A stretch of DNA of 64,000 bases from Criblamydia sequanensis CRIB-18 (GCF_000750955.1 NZ_CCEJ010000008.1:186001-250000), one strand, 5' to 3'. Counted from the stretch's first letter, positions 1 through 9,544 are shown. Numbers and translations are program-made. Notes: a model not told the origin generated them from the letters alone.

Positions 1-619
1 CTTCTTTATTGAAAGTTTCTAAGGCCATCGATAAATTTTCTTGCAAATGATTTTCGCAAAACGAAGCGGCTTGCCGCCCTCCATGGCCATCAAATAAGGC
101 ATAAAGCGGGGCTTCGACTTTTTCACCAAGAGAAAGCAAGGGTAGGGAAAAAGAGACAAAGCCATCTTGATTTTCGTTGTAACGGCTTCCTTTATGAGTG
201 GATAAGCTGCCATGATGGGGCCCGACAATTTTAGTTTCAAGACCGTTTAGAGGTTGAATAGAGGCTTTTTTAAAGTAGGTATCCGGTAGAGCGGACGATT
301 GATTTAAGATATAATCGAATTCTTTACGGACTTTCGCTTCCAACTGATGAGATGAAAGAAAAAGGGTTAATTCGTCTAAGTGGGGAGGCTCTAAATTCCT
401 AAAAAATCGTTGCAACTCTATTTTTAATGTTTCATCCAGGTCGTTATATTTAGTGGGCTTGCATCTTTCTTTTGTTAAAACGCTTTCTTTTTCATTTTGA
501 GAAGCCATTAATAAACTAATAGCCGAAGGAATAGGCGGCGTCCTTTGCGACGATGGAGGGGTAGGGGATTCATTATTTTCAATTTCACTAAATTTTCGCT
601 TTACGCCTGAAAAATTCAT
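1..619 (-). CDS. PP2C-type Ser/Thr protein phosphatase, N-terminal part (runs off left edge)
   Basis: This is an open minus-strand frame of 206 codons from an ATG at 617-619 to the window edge; its C-terminal part lies outside. An AAAGG stands 7 nt before the ATG. The first ~115 residues are a low-complexity, Pro/Ser/charged extension. After that come two PP2C signatures: SRYNENQDGF (the R..NED-like motif) and LFDGHGG, whose Asp-Gly pair binds the catalytic metal ions. PP2C enzymes remove phosphate from Ser/Thr and oppose Hanks-type kinases. The gene starts 20 nt after the end of the 570-residue ORF and is probably cotranscribed with it and rpoN. It could be a regulator or a secreted host-directed phosphatase; the missing half would help decide. 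The family call rests on two motifs. Confidence 0.72.
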   Translation of the reverse strand, partial: MNFSGVKRKFSEIENNESPTPPSSQRTPPIPSAISLLMASQNEKESVLTKERCKPTKYNDLDETLKIELQRFFRNLEPPHLDELTLFLSSHQLEAKVRKEFDYILNQSSALPDTYFKKASIQPLNGLETKIVGPHHGSLSTHKGSRYNENQDGFVSFSLPLLSLGEKVEAPLYALFDGHGGRQAASFCENHLQENLSMALETFNKE

Positions 620-639
620 ATTATTACCTTTATTTAATT

Positions 640-2352
640 TTAAGCTTTGAAAGTAGATGTGATAAAAGCGCTCGCTCTTTTTTGAAACCCGGGGAGTATA
701 AGGGATAGGAATCCTTCTTCTAAATGTAATTTTAGTAAAATCGTATAAATTTCTTTGGGAAGTTTGACAGGGTCTTCTATAGGGAGTTCTTTCATCATTT
801 TTTTTCTGATTTTCATGCCGATTCTTTTCATTTTATTATGCAGCTTTTCACCGGCTTTAATGGTCCCTATACTTTTAATATTGTGCTTGCTGAGACAGGC
901 GATTCCTTCAGCAGAGAGTTCCGTCTCTTCAACAAGATTATGCAAAACTTCTTTAAAGTAGGCGGCTTCTTTGTGTTCATGCAGCTTTGACTCATCAAAA
1001 AGAGCCCTCATGATGGTTCTGTTGTTTTTACTAACTTTATAAATAAACGTTTCAAGTTTGTTAAAATTAAAATCCCCATTGGTGGTAGGTTTAGAGGTGT
1101 GCAAAACTTTTTTATCATTATAGTAGAGATATTCTGCTTCATAGTTATTAGGCGTGCTATTTGTTTCAATGCAAGCTTTAATTTGACCTACAAGAGGATG
1201 TAAAAAGTAGGCATCTTCTTCCTCAAGAAATGAATCGCTAATCCAATTTCTTTCTAAAATAGAGGTTTTCAAACGTTCTCTGATTTGAAACCTGCCTTCA
1301 GGGTCTAAAAAAATAAATTTAGGAAAACGAATTCCGCCCCCGCTTGTCTTAGCTATGAATTCCCTAATTTCTAAAATAGCTCTATTTCGAGCAATGGCTA
1401 CGACTTGATTTGGATTTTCATCCATTAGAAATATGCGGGTTTCATTTTTTTCTTTCTTAACCCCGATAATCTCATCTCCAAGAGTGATTGTTCGATCTTG
1501 AATCATAATTTTTGCTCCCTTAACAAGGCTCTTTTGGAAAGCAAGCTGTTTTTTATCCTCTCCATTTATTAAAGAAAGACCTTCACGGAATAACTCTACT
1601 TCAAGGCGGGCAAGAGAGGGGGCCGGAAGAAAAGAATTCTGATGATAAACCTGAAGATGGTCAACAAATGCTTTTAATCCTTTATGCAGATGGGTTTGCT
1701 CGACTTTTTTATTGGTTTTTATTGCTAAAATCCATTCCGTAAGCGCGTAGCTATCTTCTTGCTTCAAAGCTTTATTGAAGCATATTTTGGTTAAAATCGG
1801 GTAGGGCAGGTTCACTTCGGAAAGACGTTCTAAATTTAAAAGGGCATCATACCTTATAGATTCTTTAGCTAAAGAGAAATCAAAGGAAAAAAAAGGGTCT
1901 ATGGAGTTTGGGTTTTGAAGTTTTATTTCCTCAAAAACCGGGATCGCCTTACCTTTGACTTTCATTTTTACAAAAGATAGAGTCGAATCATTCCAAGCTG
2001 CTAATTTAAATCTTTCTTTTTGAAATTCAGTCGCCTCAAGATTTACTTCTTCAGCTAAATTTGACAAGATTTTTTTGTAGGAGGCGAAAACGGCTTTCGC
2101 TTCATTTTGAGAAGAGAGATAAGCCTCCATAGTTTTTCTGACAGTCTCTTCAAGTTTTCTATCCTGCCAGTTTTTTGTAAAAAATGGCCTAAGGATAAAA
2201 TAAACAATCGTCCAGAAGACCCCAAAGCCTCTATTTTTGTGATAAAGCCTTCCGAAAGGAGAGGAAATTAAACCCTGAGAAGATTGTTCTTGGTGAGAGT
2301 CGTAATAGATCTCTTGGAAATTGCATTTAACCGTGTCTTGCGAAAGTCCCAT
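640..2352 (-). CDS. Conserved-looking protein of unknown function, 570 aa
   Basis: I do not recognise this protein. It is 570 residues with one hydrophobic stretch near residues 43-58 (GFGVFWTIVYFILRPFF) and no clear signal peptide. The rest is soluble, mixed helix/strand in character and highly charged, with a very basic segment near residues 505-520 (KMKRIGMKIRKKMMKE). An AAGG lies 5 nt before the ATG. It sits 21 nt after rpoN and 20 nt before the PP2C gene on the same strand, so the three probably form an operon. The lone hydrophobic segment could anchor it to a membrane or serve inclusion-membrane insertion, but that is speculation. Length and intact frame say it is a real gene. Confidence 0.7.
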   Translation of the reverse strand: MGLSQDTVKCNFQEIYYDSHQEQSSQGLISSPFGRLYHKNRGFGVFWTIVYFILRPFFTKNWQDRKLEETVRKTMEAYLSSQNEAKAVFASYKKILSNLAEEVNLEATEFQKERFKLAAWNDSTLSFVKMKVKGKAIPVFEEIKLQNPNSIDPFFSFDFSLAKESIRYDALLNLERLSEVNLPYPILTKICFNKALKQEDSYALTEWILAIKTNKKVEQTHLHKGLKAFVDHLQVYHQNSFLPAPSLARLEVELFREGLSLINGEDKKQLAFQKSLVKGAKIMIQDRTITLGDEIIGVKKEKNETRIFLMDENPNQVVAIARNRAILEIREFIAKTSGGGIRFPKFIFLDPEGRFQIRERLKTSILERNWISDSFLEEEDAYFLHPLVGQIKACIETNSTPNNYEAEYLYYNDKKVLHTSKPTTNGDFNFNKLETFIYKVSKNNRTIMRALFDESKLHEHKEAAYFKEVLHNLVEETELSAEGIACLSKHNIKSIGTIKAGEKLHNKMKRIGMKIRKKMMKELPIEDPVKLPKEIYTILLKLHLEEGFLSLILPGFQKRASAFITSTFKA

Positions 2353-2373
2353 GGAAGCCTTATGAAGTATAAA

Positions 2374-3864
2374 TTAAAAGTGGCGTTTTCTTTGCTTAGT
2401 GTTGCCAAGTTGAAGTGATTTTCGATATTTGGCAACAGTTCTTCGGGCACAAAAAATACCTTGTTCCCTCAATTTTTGTGAAATAACTTCATCTGAAAGA
2501 GGAAGGCCTTTGTCTTCTTCTTTGATTAAACTTTCGATGAGATCTTTAATAGTTTTAGAAGAGATATCCTCCCCGTTGGCGGCGGTATAGGCAACGGAGA
2601 AAAAATTCCTCAAAGCAAAAATTCCGCGGTCGCACGAAAGATATTTTGAAGAAACGGCTCTTGCGATAGTGGATTCATGCAGCTCTAAATCTTTAGCAAG
2701 ATCCAGCATAGAAAATGGCTTCAATTTTCCTTCGGGCTTAAGAAAGAAATCTTTTTGATTTTGTATAAGCCACTCTCCGATTCTTTTTAGAGTCGATTCT
2801 CTTTGGGAGAGATTTTTGAGAAGGGATCTAGCGGAAGCGATTTTTTGTTTAAAAAAGCGTTTTTCTTCATCTGACAAACTGTCGCTTTCAGCAAGTTTTA
2901 AGTACTCTCTTTTAATTTTAAGCTCTGGGCGCCCCTCCTTCGGAACCTCAACTTTTAAAATCCCGTCTTCTTCGCGGACAATGATTTCAGGGAAAATATT
3001 TTGGATGAGCTCGCTTGAAAAGGAGAGGCCCGGGCTCAAATCAAGATGGGAGATTCGATTTTTAATCTCGCTTGCGACTTCCTTGGGATCTTTTTTTAGC
3101 GACTTCGCAATTTTTAATAACTTTCCTTGCAAAAGGGATTCAAATTCATTTTCAATAATGCTGTAGGCTAGTGTTTTTTTTAAATGTTTTATCTCAAGCT
3201 GAGTTAAAAGCGACTCTTTTAGGCTTGTGGCAGCAACTCCCGGGGGATCAAAAGTTTGCACTACTTTTAAGATGGCTTGTAAAAAAGATTCTTCTATTCC
3301 GCTCAAAGCTGAAAGTTCCGAAAGGGGGCTTCTTAAAAGGCCTCTTTCATCCAAGCTTCCCATGATTAAAATGGCCGCATTAAGCTCTTCCTCATTTTGG
3401 AAAGTTTCCCTTGCTTGTCGATGCAAATAATCGAAAAGAGTCTCTTTTGAAACAATGGAAGCTTCTATATAGTTTTTCAAATCATTATCTTTAGAATTGC
3501 TATCGAAAGTTTCAGACTGCTGAAAATGTTCCTTAAAATCCTCATCAAGACGTTTTAGAATGTCGAAATCCTTTTCGGAAAAATCGATTTCTTTATTTTC
3601 TATCTCTTCTTCGGTATCATCTTCTTGAAATTCCTCTTCTTCAATTGCTTCTTCTTCACTCAAAATTTCAAGTAATGGATTCGTTTCAAGTTCAGTTTCA
3701 ATAACGGCGGCAAGCTCCAAGTTTGGAATCTGAAGCAAAAAAATGCCTTGCTGCATTGTTTGCGACATGAGGATTTTTTGGGTTTGTTTAAAATCAGCTT
3801 TAGGCTGCATCTTTTGTTTTAGGGATAACCGACCCATAGAAAGTCCTTTAAAGTTTATCGTCAT
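2374..3864 (-). CDS. rpoN: RNA polymerase sigma-54 factor RpoN
   Basis: Alternative sigma factor that directs RNA polymerase to -24/-12 promoters and needs an AAA+ activator. The N-terminal region I is present (QTQKILMSQTMQQGIFLLQI and then ETNPLLE), followed by a Glu-rich acidic region II, the core-binding domain, and at the C-terminus the RpoN box, here ARRTVAKYRKSLQL instead of the usual ARRTVAKYRE. Length (496) is normal. Two starts are possible: the ATG at 3864, or the ATG at 3837 (MGRLSLKQK), which has an AAAGGA six bases upstream and better matches the family N-terminus. It leads a minus-strand run with the two genes that follow. No sigma-54 activator lies in the window. Confidence 0.97.
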   Translation of the reverse strand: MTINFKGLSMGRLSLKQKMQPKADFKQTQKILMSQTMQQGIFLLQIPNLELAAVIETELETNPLLEILSEEEAIEEEEFQEDDTEEEIENKEIDFSEKDFDILKRLDEDFKEHFQQSETFDSNSKDNDLKNYIEASIVSKETLFDYLHRQARETFQNEEELNAAILIMGSLDERGLLRSPLSELSALSGIEESFLQAILKVVQTFDPPGVAATSLKESLLTQLEIKHLKKTLAYSIIENEFESLLQGKLLKIAKSLKKDPKEVASEIKNRISHLDLSPGLSFSSELIQNIFPEIIVREEDGILKVEVPKEGRPELKIKREYLKLAESDSLSDEEKRFFKQKIASARSLLKNLSQRESTLKRIGEWLIQNQKDFFLKPEGKLKPFSMLDLAKDLELHESTIARAVSSKYLSCDRGIFALRNFFSVAYTAANGEDISSKTIKDLIESLIKEEDKGLPLSDEVISQKLREQGIFCARRTVAKYRKSLQLGNTKQRKRHF

Positions 3865-4039
3865 AATACCTTTATTTTAACGAGAGTAAAGACGGACTTC
3901 AACAAACTAAATAATTTATTTTAAATAATATAAAAAAATAGTTTCGTTTTTAATAAATAATAGTTTAATCCTTAGATGTTTATAACATTTGTTTTTCATG
4001 TTTGCACCTTTTTAATTGTTCTTATTATAAAGAAGATCA

Positions 4040-4294
4040 ATGTCATTTCTTTGGCCGGGAAATTTTGTGGCAATCAAAACCAAATTTTTATTAGCTTTTT
4101 TAATTTTTTCAGGTAATCTTCCCGCTGTTGAAACGCATGTGGTTGGCCACGTGGATGATGAAGTTACAAGTCGTGAAGGGTCTCCTTCTCTTTATGATCA
4201 GATCGAATATGAAAGAGAGTGGCGAGATCCAAGATATGTAAGACGCCCCCGTGCGAAAGTTCAGTCAAATAGAGGGACAAACATATCCTACTAA
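4040..4294 (+). CDS. Small secreted protein of unknown function, 84 aa
   Basis: Short ORF divergent from rpoN. A hydrophobic core (KFLLAFLIFSGNLPAVE) preceded by a Lys looks like a Sec signal peptide ending near residue 30. The mature part is ~54 residues, acidic then basic, with many Arg near the C-terminus (DPRYVRRPRAK). A GTG at 4067 is an alternative start that would give a more standard signal peptide. There is no strong ribosome binding site for either start. No family is recognised. The upstream 175 bp to rpoN is very AT-rich and can hold promoters for both directions. Confidence 0.5.
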   Translation: MSFLWPGNFVAIKTKFLLAFLIFSGNLPAVETHVVGHVDDEVTSREGSPSLYDQIEYEREWRDPRYVRRPRAKVQSNRGTNISY

Positions 4295-4457
4295 GAGGCG
4301 TTGTTGCTTATATTTTCAAGTTTCATTTTAAAATAACTCCCACCAAATTATTAGATTCGCTAACATGCGGCCATGTCGACAAAACTATTTACTTAGACAT
4401 TAGATTTATTTAAGAAAGCAAGACACAAGAACCCTCACTTATGGGAGCGATTTTTAC

Positions 4458-6581
4458 ATGCGGAAACTTGGGCTTCTCTCACTTATGATATGCGGCGCCT
4501 TTCTTTCATTTTCCCTCGCCCATTTATTGCCAAAACAAATTGAAACACGAAAGCCTGAAATTCAAAAAGAAGTCAGGAAAGAGACGGGGCTATCCTCTGA
4601 AATGCTTTCAAAAAAAGCCACGGGTATCCGAGAAAGCTCTTTAAGTGAAGCCGCTGCTTTAGTTTCCCCTTTAAAGGAGATTGCTTATGTAGATGAGAGA
4701 TTTATTAAAAATGAAGCTATTTCTCAAGATGAGCTTCTAAATGAAGCTACCGCCTCTTTTCAAGAAGGAAACTATAGCCAAGTTTTTAAGATTGCAAAAA
4801 AAGTTATGCCGGCAATTGAAAATAAAAGCGGGTTAAGCGAAAAATGGCTTCATCTTCTAATTGAAACAGCTTTTAAGCAAAAAGATGCCGTTCAACTTGC
4901 TATTTTTTATGACTTTCAAAATAAAGCTTTTAAAGACCATGAAGACGCCGCTCTTCTTGTGGCGAAAAACTACATTCAACAAGGGAATAGAGAAGGATTC
5001 TTTCAAATCTCGAATCTTTTTCCGGAAGATGCGAAATCCGATGAATGGCGTCTTTTGGAAAGCGATCTCTATCTTTTTGAAAATAATCGTCAAGAGGCGA
5101 TTGACGTTTTAAAAGCCAAACATTTAAACGGAAAAATGGAAGTTGAAAGGCTTTTAAGACTTGCCCTATTTAACATTCGTATCAATCCGAAACAAGCTTG
5201 GATGCATCTAAAAGAAGCTCATTCTTTAGATCCTACAAATACAGAAGTCTTAAGCTATCAGGGAAAATTGATGGAGCTTGCAAAAGAACCTGAAAAGGCT
5301 CTATCCCTTTATTTTATGGCTTGGAACTTAGATCCCGATAACCTTAAATTAAGCGATCAGCTAGCGGATTTTTATTTAAGAAGAAAAGATTATGCCAGGT
5401 CGCTTGATATTTGGTCCCAAAATTTAAATGAGGAGACAGATGACCCGATTTGGATCAAGGCTCTCTTTTTTAGTAAAGTGGTAAAGCCAATTAATTTGCC
5501 GGCCAAACCCGAAAATGATTATTCCGGCTATAGTGATTACCTGTATTCTTTAAAGCCTTGGGAATTTTGGAATGAGCAAAAGCTGCAGCGCTTTAATCTT
5601 AAAAGTGAAGAGAAAGTGGAACAGTCGGCTTTCTGGCTAAAGCTTCTGAATGAGATAGAAGAGAAGAATGAAATAACAGCCTATAACCGTTTAAAAACAA
5701 ATCCTTTCAAAAAGCAATCTTGGGTGCCGGAGCTTGAAATTGCTTTAAAGCAAGTCCTTTACCTTAGAAATAAGGACTCTTTAGAGCCATTAACCTATTC
5801 ACAAGATGAAGAGAAATTAATAGCTGATTTAAATAACTCCAAAAGCCATCCCATTTTTCAAGAAATCAATCAAATAGCTAGAAATCAAATTTTTGTTTCA
5901 GAAGCTACCAAAAAGTTTATTTCGGGAAATCTTATTTTACCGTCTTTATTTTTAGCAGCCGGCTGGAAGGAAGCGGCTCTTGAATTGCAGCATGGTTCTT
6001 TAAAAACGGAAGAAACTCCCATTTGGGTCGCTCTCGCTCTTATGAAAGCCATCAAAGAAAATCATGGCCTCTCTAAAGCGTTAGCTTTTTCCAAGCAATT
6101 GCCGGATACGGCTGAAATAAGGCTTTTAAAAGCTGAACTTTTACTCGAAGAAGGACAAGCAGAAGAGGCTCTTTCGGCTCTTGATGGGTTGAACAATAAA
6201 GTTGGGGAAGAAGGAAAGAGAGCTGCGCTTCTAGAAGTTTTAGCTTATTTAATTTTGGGAGATGATCAAGCGGCAGAACACACTATCCATGACAATTCGC
6301 TTCTAGATAAAAGCATTGAAGGACAAGAAATTTTAGCTGAACTCGAATTTCGAAAAGGAAATGAGATGAAGGCTGAAGAAATCTACCTTAATATTGCTGA
6401 TGGATCGATGGAAGCAAAATCATATCTTGCAAAAAAAGCCTATCAAAGAGGCAATCTTCAAAAAAGCCGTGAATTAACTTTAGAGCTTCTTGATAAAGAT
6501 CCGGCAAATAGGGTCTTGCTTGAAAACTTGCAAAGAATAGAATGGCATTTAAACCCAGAGCAGGATGGCTTTTTCCCTTAA
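4458..6581 (+). CDS. TPR-repeat protein with N-terminal membrane anchor, 707 aa
   Basis: Large helical protein with an N-terminal hydrophobic segment (LGLLSLMICGAFLSFSLAHLL, residues 4-24) acting as signal peptide or anchor. The rest shows repeated TPR-like helix pairs, for example residues 255-330 (AWMHLKEAHSLDPTNTEVLS, then PEKALSLYFMAWNLDPDN) and again near 570-690 (LLLEEGQAEEALSALDG, GNLQKSRELTLELLDKDPAN). TPR arrays mediate protein-protein contacts, here probably in the periplasm. Chlamydiae carry many such proteins. A GGGAG stands about 10 bases before the ATG. It lies 76 bp upstream of a glycosyltransferase-like gene on the same strand. Specific function is unknown. Confidence 0.8.
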   Translation: MRKLGLLSLMICGAFLSFSLAHLLPKQIETRKPEIQKEVRKETGLSSEMLSKKATGIRESSLSEAAALVSPLKEIAYVDERFIKNEAISQDELLNEATASFQEGNYSQVFKIAKKVMPAIENKSGLSEKWLHLLIETAFKQKDAVQLAIFYDFQNKAFKDHEDAALLVAKNYIQQGNREGFFQISNLFPEDAKSDEWRLLESDLYLFENNRQEAIDVLKAKHLNGKMEVERLLRLALFNIRINPKQAWMHLKEAHSLDPTNTEVLSYQGKLMELAKEPEKALSLYFMAWNLDPDNLKLSDQLADFYLRRKDYARSLDIWSQNLNEETDDPIWIKALFFSKVVKPINLPAKPENDYSGYSDYLYSLKPWEFWNEQKLQRFNLKSEEKVEQSAFWLKLLNEIEEKNEITAYNRLKTNPFKKQSWVPELEIALKQVLYLRNKDSLEPLTYSQDEEKLIADLNNSKSHPIFQEINQIARNQIFVSEATKKFISGNLILPSLFLAAGWKEAALELQHGSLKTEETPIWVALALMKAIKENHGLSKALAFSKQLPDTAEIRLLKAELLLEEGQAEEALSALDGLNNKVGEEGKRAALLEVLAYLILGDDQAAEHTIHDNSLLDKSIEGQEILAELEFRKGNEMKAEEIYLNIADGSMEAKSYLAKKAYQRGNLQKSRELTLELLDKDPANRVLLENLQRIEWHLNPEQDGFFP

Positions 6582-6657
6582 TTTCATGACTTCTCAAAGA
6601 TCTATTTATAGTTCTGATGACAGATTTTACCTATTTTCAAGAATGAAAAGGTGACTT

Positions 6658-7659
6658 ATGCAACCTGGCATCTCTATTATTATCTTGGGTAGTAAAAATA
6701 TTGAAAGGCTTGAGTTTACCTTTGAGTCCCTCGCTCTCATACAAGAAAACGAACCTTTGGATATTCTCTATGTTGATCAAGAATCAAAACCCTCTTTTCT
6801 TAATTTTGCAAAAAGTTATGGGGCGAGACTCTTAAAAATAAAAGGGGGAGATCCTCCGCTTGGCCTTGTTTTAAATAAATCCCTAGCCCTGGCAAAAGGA
6901 GAAGCCCTCTTTTTTCTTGAGGGGGGTGTTGCCCTTCATTCGCAGTTTTTTGATGAAGCCCTTCCTCTTTTGAGAAAAAAAAATGTTTTCTTAGTAAGAG
7001 GAGTTACACGCGAGCTTTACCCTGCAAGATCTTGTTTTTTAAGCTTTATTGATTCATGGGCCGTCCGCCACCCTAAGGATATTTTAGAAGCGTTATCTCA
7101 AGAGGCTCTTTTGAAGAAGTCGACACTCTTGGAATTAAAAGGGTTTAATCCAAGACTTGATAAAGCAGCTTTTATGGATTTTTACTTTCGGTCTAAGGAA
7201 AAGTATGAGGAAGAAGTGATCGAAGAAGAAATGGAACTTAAGTCATTAGATATCGAGGGATTCTTTGATTATTTAAAGTATTACTGGAATAAGGGAAGTC
7301 TTTTCGCAGAACTTATGATTTTGCATTCAAAAAAAGCAAAAAACCTCTTCCTTTTAGAAAAAGTGCGGTCTCTTAAATTGACCGCTATTTTTTCTCTTTT
7401 ATTTTTTGGGTTTATAATTTTTGTTTATTTTAATTTTTCTTTTGTTTTTTGGGCCCTTCTTGGCCTATCGATCATGCTTTTTTTTGCCACGGAGTTTTAT
7501 TTGGAAAACAAGGGAACGGACCTTAAAAACCCGATTACTCAATTCTTCTTCTTATTTTTGAGTTTTTTTAAACAGATTCCCTATCTTTTTGGTTTTATTT
7601 ATAAATATATTAAGTATAAATCTTACAATAAATTAAATAAATTTACTGGAAGTAAGTAG
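6658..7659 (+). CDS. GT2-like glycosyltransferase domain protein with C-terminal membrane segments
   Basis: The N-terminus (PGISIIILGSKNIERLEFTF, then LDILYVDQES near residue 38) has the nucleotide-binding Rossmann-like pattern of family 2 glycosyltransferases, and ALAKGEALFFLEGGVALHSQF fits the region that normally carries the DxD metal motif. Here that position reads LEGG, so the acidic pair is missing and activity is doubtful. Residues ~240-285 form two membrane helices (AIFSLLFFGFIIFVYFNFSF and WALLGLSIMLFF) and a further hydrophobic stretch follows near 300-320. Could act in surface glycan or lipid modification, or be a degenerate enzyme. A 124-bp AT-rich gap separates it from the kinase gene. 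Confidence 0.6.
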   Translation: MQPGISIIILGSKNIERLEFTFESLALIQENEPLDILYVDQESKPSFLNFAKSYGARLLKIKGGDPPLGLVLNKSLALAKGEALFFLEGGVALHSQFFDEALPLLRKKNVFLVRGVTRELYPARSCFLSFIDSWAVRHPKDILEALSQEALLKKSTLLELKGFNPRLDKAAFMDFYFRSKEKYEEEVIEEEMELKSLDIEGFFDYLKYYWNKGSLFAELMILHSKKAKNLFLLEKVRSLKLTAIFSLLFFGFIIFVYFNFSFVFWALLGLSIMLFFATEFYLENKGTDLKNPITQFFFLFLSFFKQIPYLFGFIYKYIKYKSYNKLNKFTGSK

Positions 7660-7783
7660 TTTTGTTAAAATAAACCTAGATTTTTTGAAAATACAGAGAA
7701 GTTAAATAAAAATTTTAAAATATCTTCAATCATTCTTTACATTTATATATTAGAATTATCAAAAAACATTAATTTATGTAAGT

Positions 7784-9544
7784 ATGTCACAGCTTAGTTT
7801 CAGACAAAAAATTTTCTTATCCTACGTTGCTCTCTTTTTGCTTTTTTTAGCGCTTCTTTTTCCTTTTGCGACCAAAACAGTCGATGAAATTGTGGCTAAA
7901 ACCCTAACTGATAGAGCGGATGAACTTATCCTTAAATTAAGATCGGCCCCTAATAATGATGCTCTAATAAGGAGAATGAAAGATTCTAAATGGATGATTT
8001 TCTTTAGAGTCAGCATCATTACCAATGAAAGAAAAGTTTTATACGATTCCCATACAAAAAGGCTGCTAGGTCCAAGATTCAGTCAAGAGCAAGTCATTGA
8101 CCATCCGGAAATTAACCAGGCCTTTCATGAAGGTTTTGGTTATTATGAGGACTATTCCGAGCTATTCCAGCAAGAATTTGCCTATCTTGCAAAAGCCTTT
8201 GATTTTCATGGCAAAACCTATGTTTTAAGGGTGGCCTTTCCCTATAAATATGTGACTGCTTTGACACGGGACTTTGAAATAGGCTTTTTAGCCCTTGCGA
8301 CAGCTGTTCTCTTACTTTTTACCATCATGACCTGGTTTATTATTAACCATTTGACAAACCCGATCCAGCAGATCATTAATGCCGTCAGACCTTATCAAGA
8401 GGGTTCTCAGAAAACGATTCCTGAAATTCGTATAAAATCAACAAATACTCAAGACGATTTTGGAAGGCTTGCCAACACCTTGAATTCGCTTTCTCAAAAG
8501 ATTCAAAGCCATATCAATAGTTTGACAAGTGAAAGAAACGAGAAAGAGGCAGTTCTTGAGTCTCTTATTGAAGGTGTAATTGCCGTTGATGACAAGCTGA
8601 ATATTAATTATGTAAATAATATGGCGCTTAAATTTATCGGGGAGAAAAAACAGGACTTAATCGGAAAACCTTTTTTAGAAGTAGGTAAAGAGCATTGGCT
8701 TCAACTTTTAAAAGAGTGCCGAAATGAAAAGTCCTCAAAACTTTTGACAGAAGAGATGTTTCTTGAAGGAAGAAAGCTTTATTTAGATATCGTCGCCTCT
8801 CCAAAGAAAGAAAATGGGGGCGCTGTCCTTGTGATTCAAGATAAAACATCCCATTATAAGATGCTCGAGATGAGAAAAGATTTTATCGCAAACGCCTCGC
8901 ACGAGCTTAAAACTCCGATCACCATTATCCGGGGTTTTGCTGAAGCGCTTCACGATAACCCTGAATTGCCAAGAGAAACGACAGAAGAGGTCACCCAAAA
9001 AATTCTTAAAAACTGCGAAAGGATGACTCATCTTATTAAAGACCTTTTAACGCTTGCGGATATTGAGCATTTACAAGAATCGCGTCTTGTGCCCTGCAAC
9101 TTAGCTGACCTTGCCGAGTCTTGCGGATCAATGCTTTTAGAGGCACACCCAAGCGCTGAATTTACCCTTAACTATAATAAAGAAGATGATTATGAAGTGA
9201 AGGCGGATGGCCAGCTATTAGAACTTGCTATTATTAATTTGCTTGAAAACGCTGCCAAATACTCAAACCCTCCCGCAAAAATCACTTTGTCGCTAAACCG
9301 CTTTGATGACGTTATTGAGGTTAAGGTCAAGGATCAGGGAATCGGGATTCCAAAAGACGACCTTGAACATATTTTCCAACGTTTTTATACAGTGGATAAA
9401 GCGCACTCAAGAAAAATGGGCGGGGCAGGTCTTGGGCTTTCCCTTGTTGAAACCATTATTCAAAAGCATCAAGGTAAGATTGCGGTAGAATCAGAAGTCG
9501 GCAAAGGGACCGAGTTTACGATCACCTTGCCTGTCCATCGATAA
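7784..9544 (+). CDS. Membrane sensor histidine kinase (PhoR/WalK-like), orphan
   Basis: Two-component sensor kinase of 586 residues with the full textbook layout. Membrane helix 1 is at residues ~10-30, an extracytoplasmic sensor lies at ~31-165, and membrane helix 2 at ~166-190. A HAMP linker follows to ~245, then a PAS-like domain (~255-350). The HisKA dimer domain carries the phospho-acceptor His373 in NASHELKTP. The ATPase domain shows the N box (NLLENAAKYS, ~485), G1 (DQGIGIP, ~517), an F box and G2 (GGAGLGLSL, ~547). All catalytic motifs look intact. No response regulator gene lies on either side: the next gene is a small convergent ORF. Its partner must be elsewhere in the genome. The sensed signal is unknown. 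Confidence 0.92.
   Translation: MSQLSFRQKIFLSYVALFLLFLALLFPFATKTVDEIVAKTLTDRADELILKLRSAPNNDALIRRMKDSKWMIFFRVSIITNERKVLYDSHTKRLLGPRFSQEQVIDHPEINQAFHEGFGYYEDYSELFQQEFAYLAKAFDFHGKTYVLRVAFPYKYVTALTRDFEIGFLALATAVLLLFTIMTWFIINHLTNPIQQIINAVRPYQEGSQKTIPEIRIKSTNTQDDFGRLANTLNSLSQKIQSHINSLTSERNEKEAVLESLIEGVIAVDDKLNINYVNNMALKFIGEKKQDLIGKPFLEVGKEHWLQLLKECRNEKSSKLLTEEMFLEGRKLYLDIVASPKKENGGAVLVIQDKTSHYKMLEMRKDFIANASHELKTPITIIRGFAEALHDNPELPRETTEEVTQKILKNCERMTHLIKDLLTLADIEHLQESRLVPCNLADLAESCGSMLLEAHPSAEFTLNYNKEDDYEVKADGQLLELAIINLLENAAKYSNPPAKITLSLNRFDDVIEVKVKDQGIGIPKDDLEHIFQRFYTVDKAHSRKMGGAGLGLSLVETIIQKHQGKIAVESEVGKGTEFTITLPVHR

Noticed and set aside
19-240. 73-codon minus-strand ORF starting with MKLKLSGP
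   Set aside because: It lies in another frame inside the PP2C reading frame, which carries clear family motifs and a ribosome binding site.
3865-4039. Search for sigma-54 (-24/-12) promoters in intergenic regions
   Set aside because: No convincing TGGCAC-N5-TTGCA match was seen by eye; a matrix scan would be needed.
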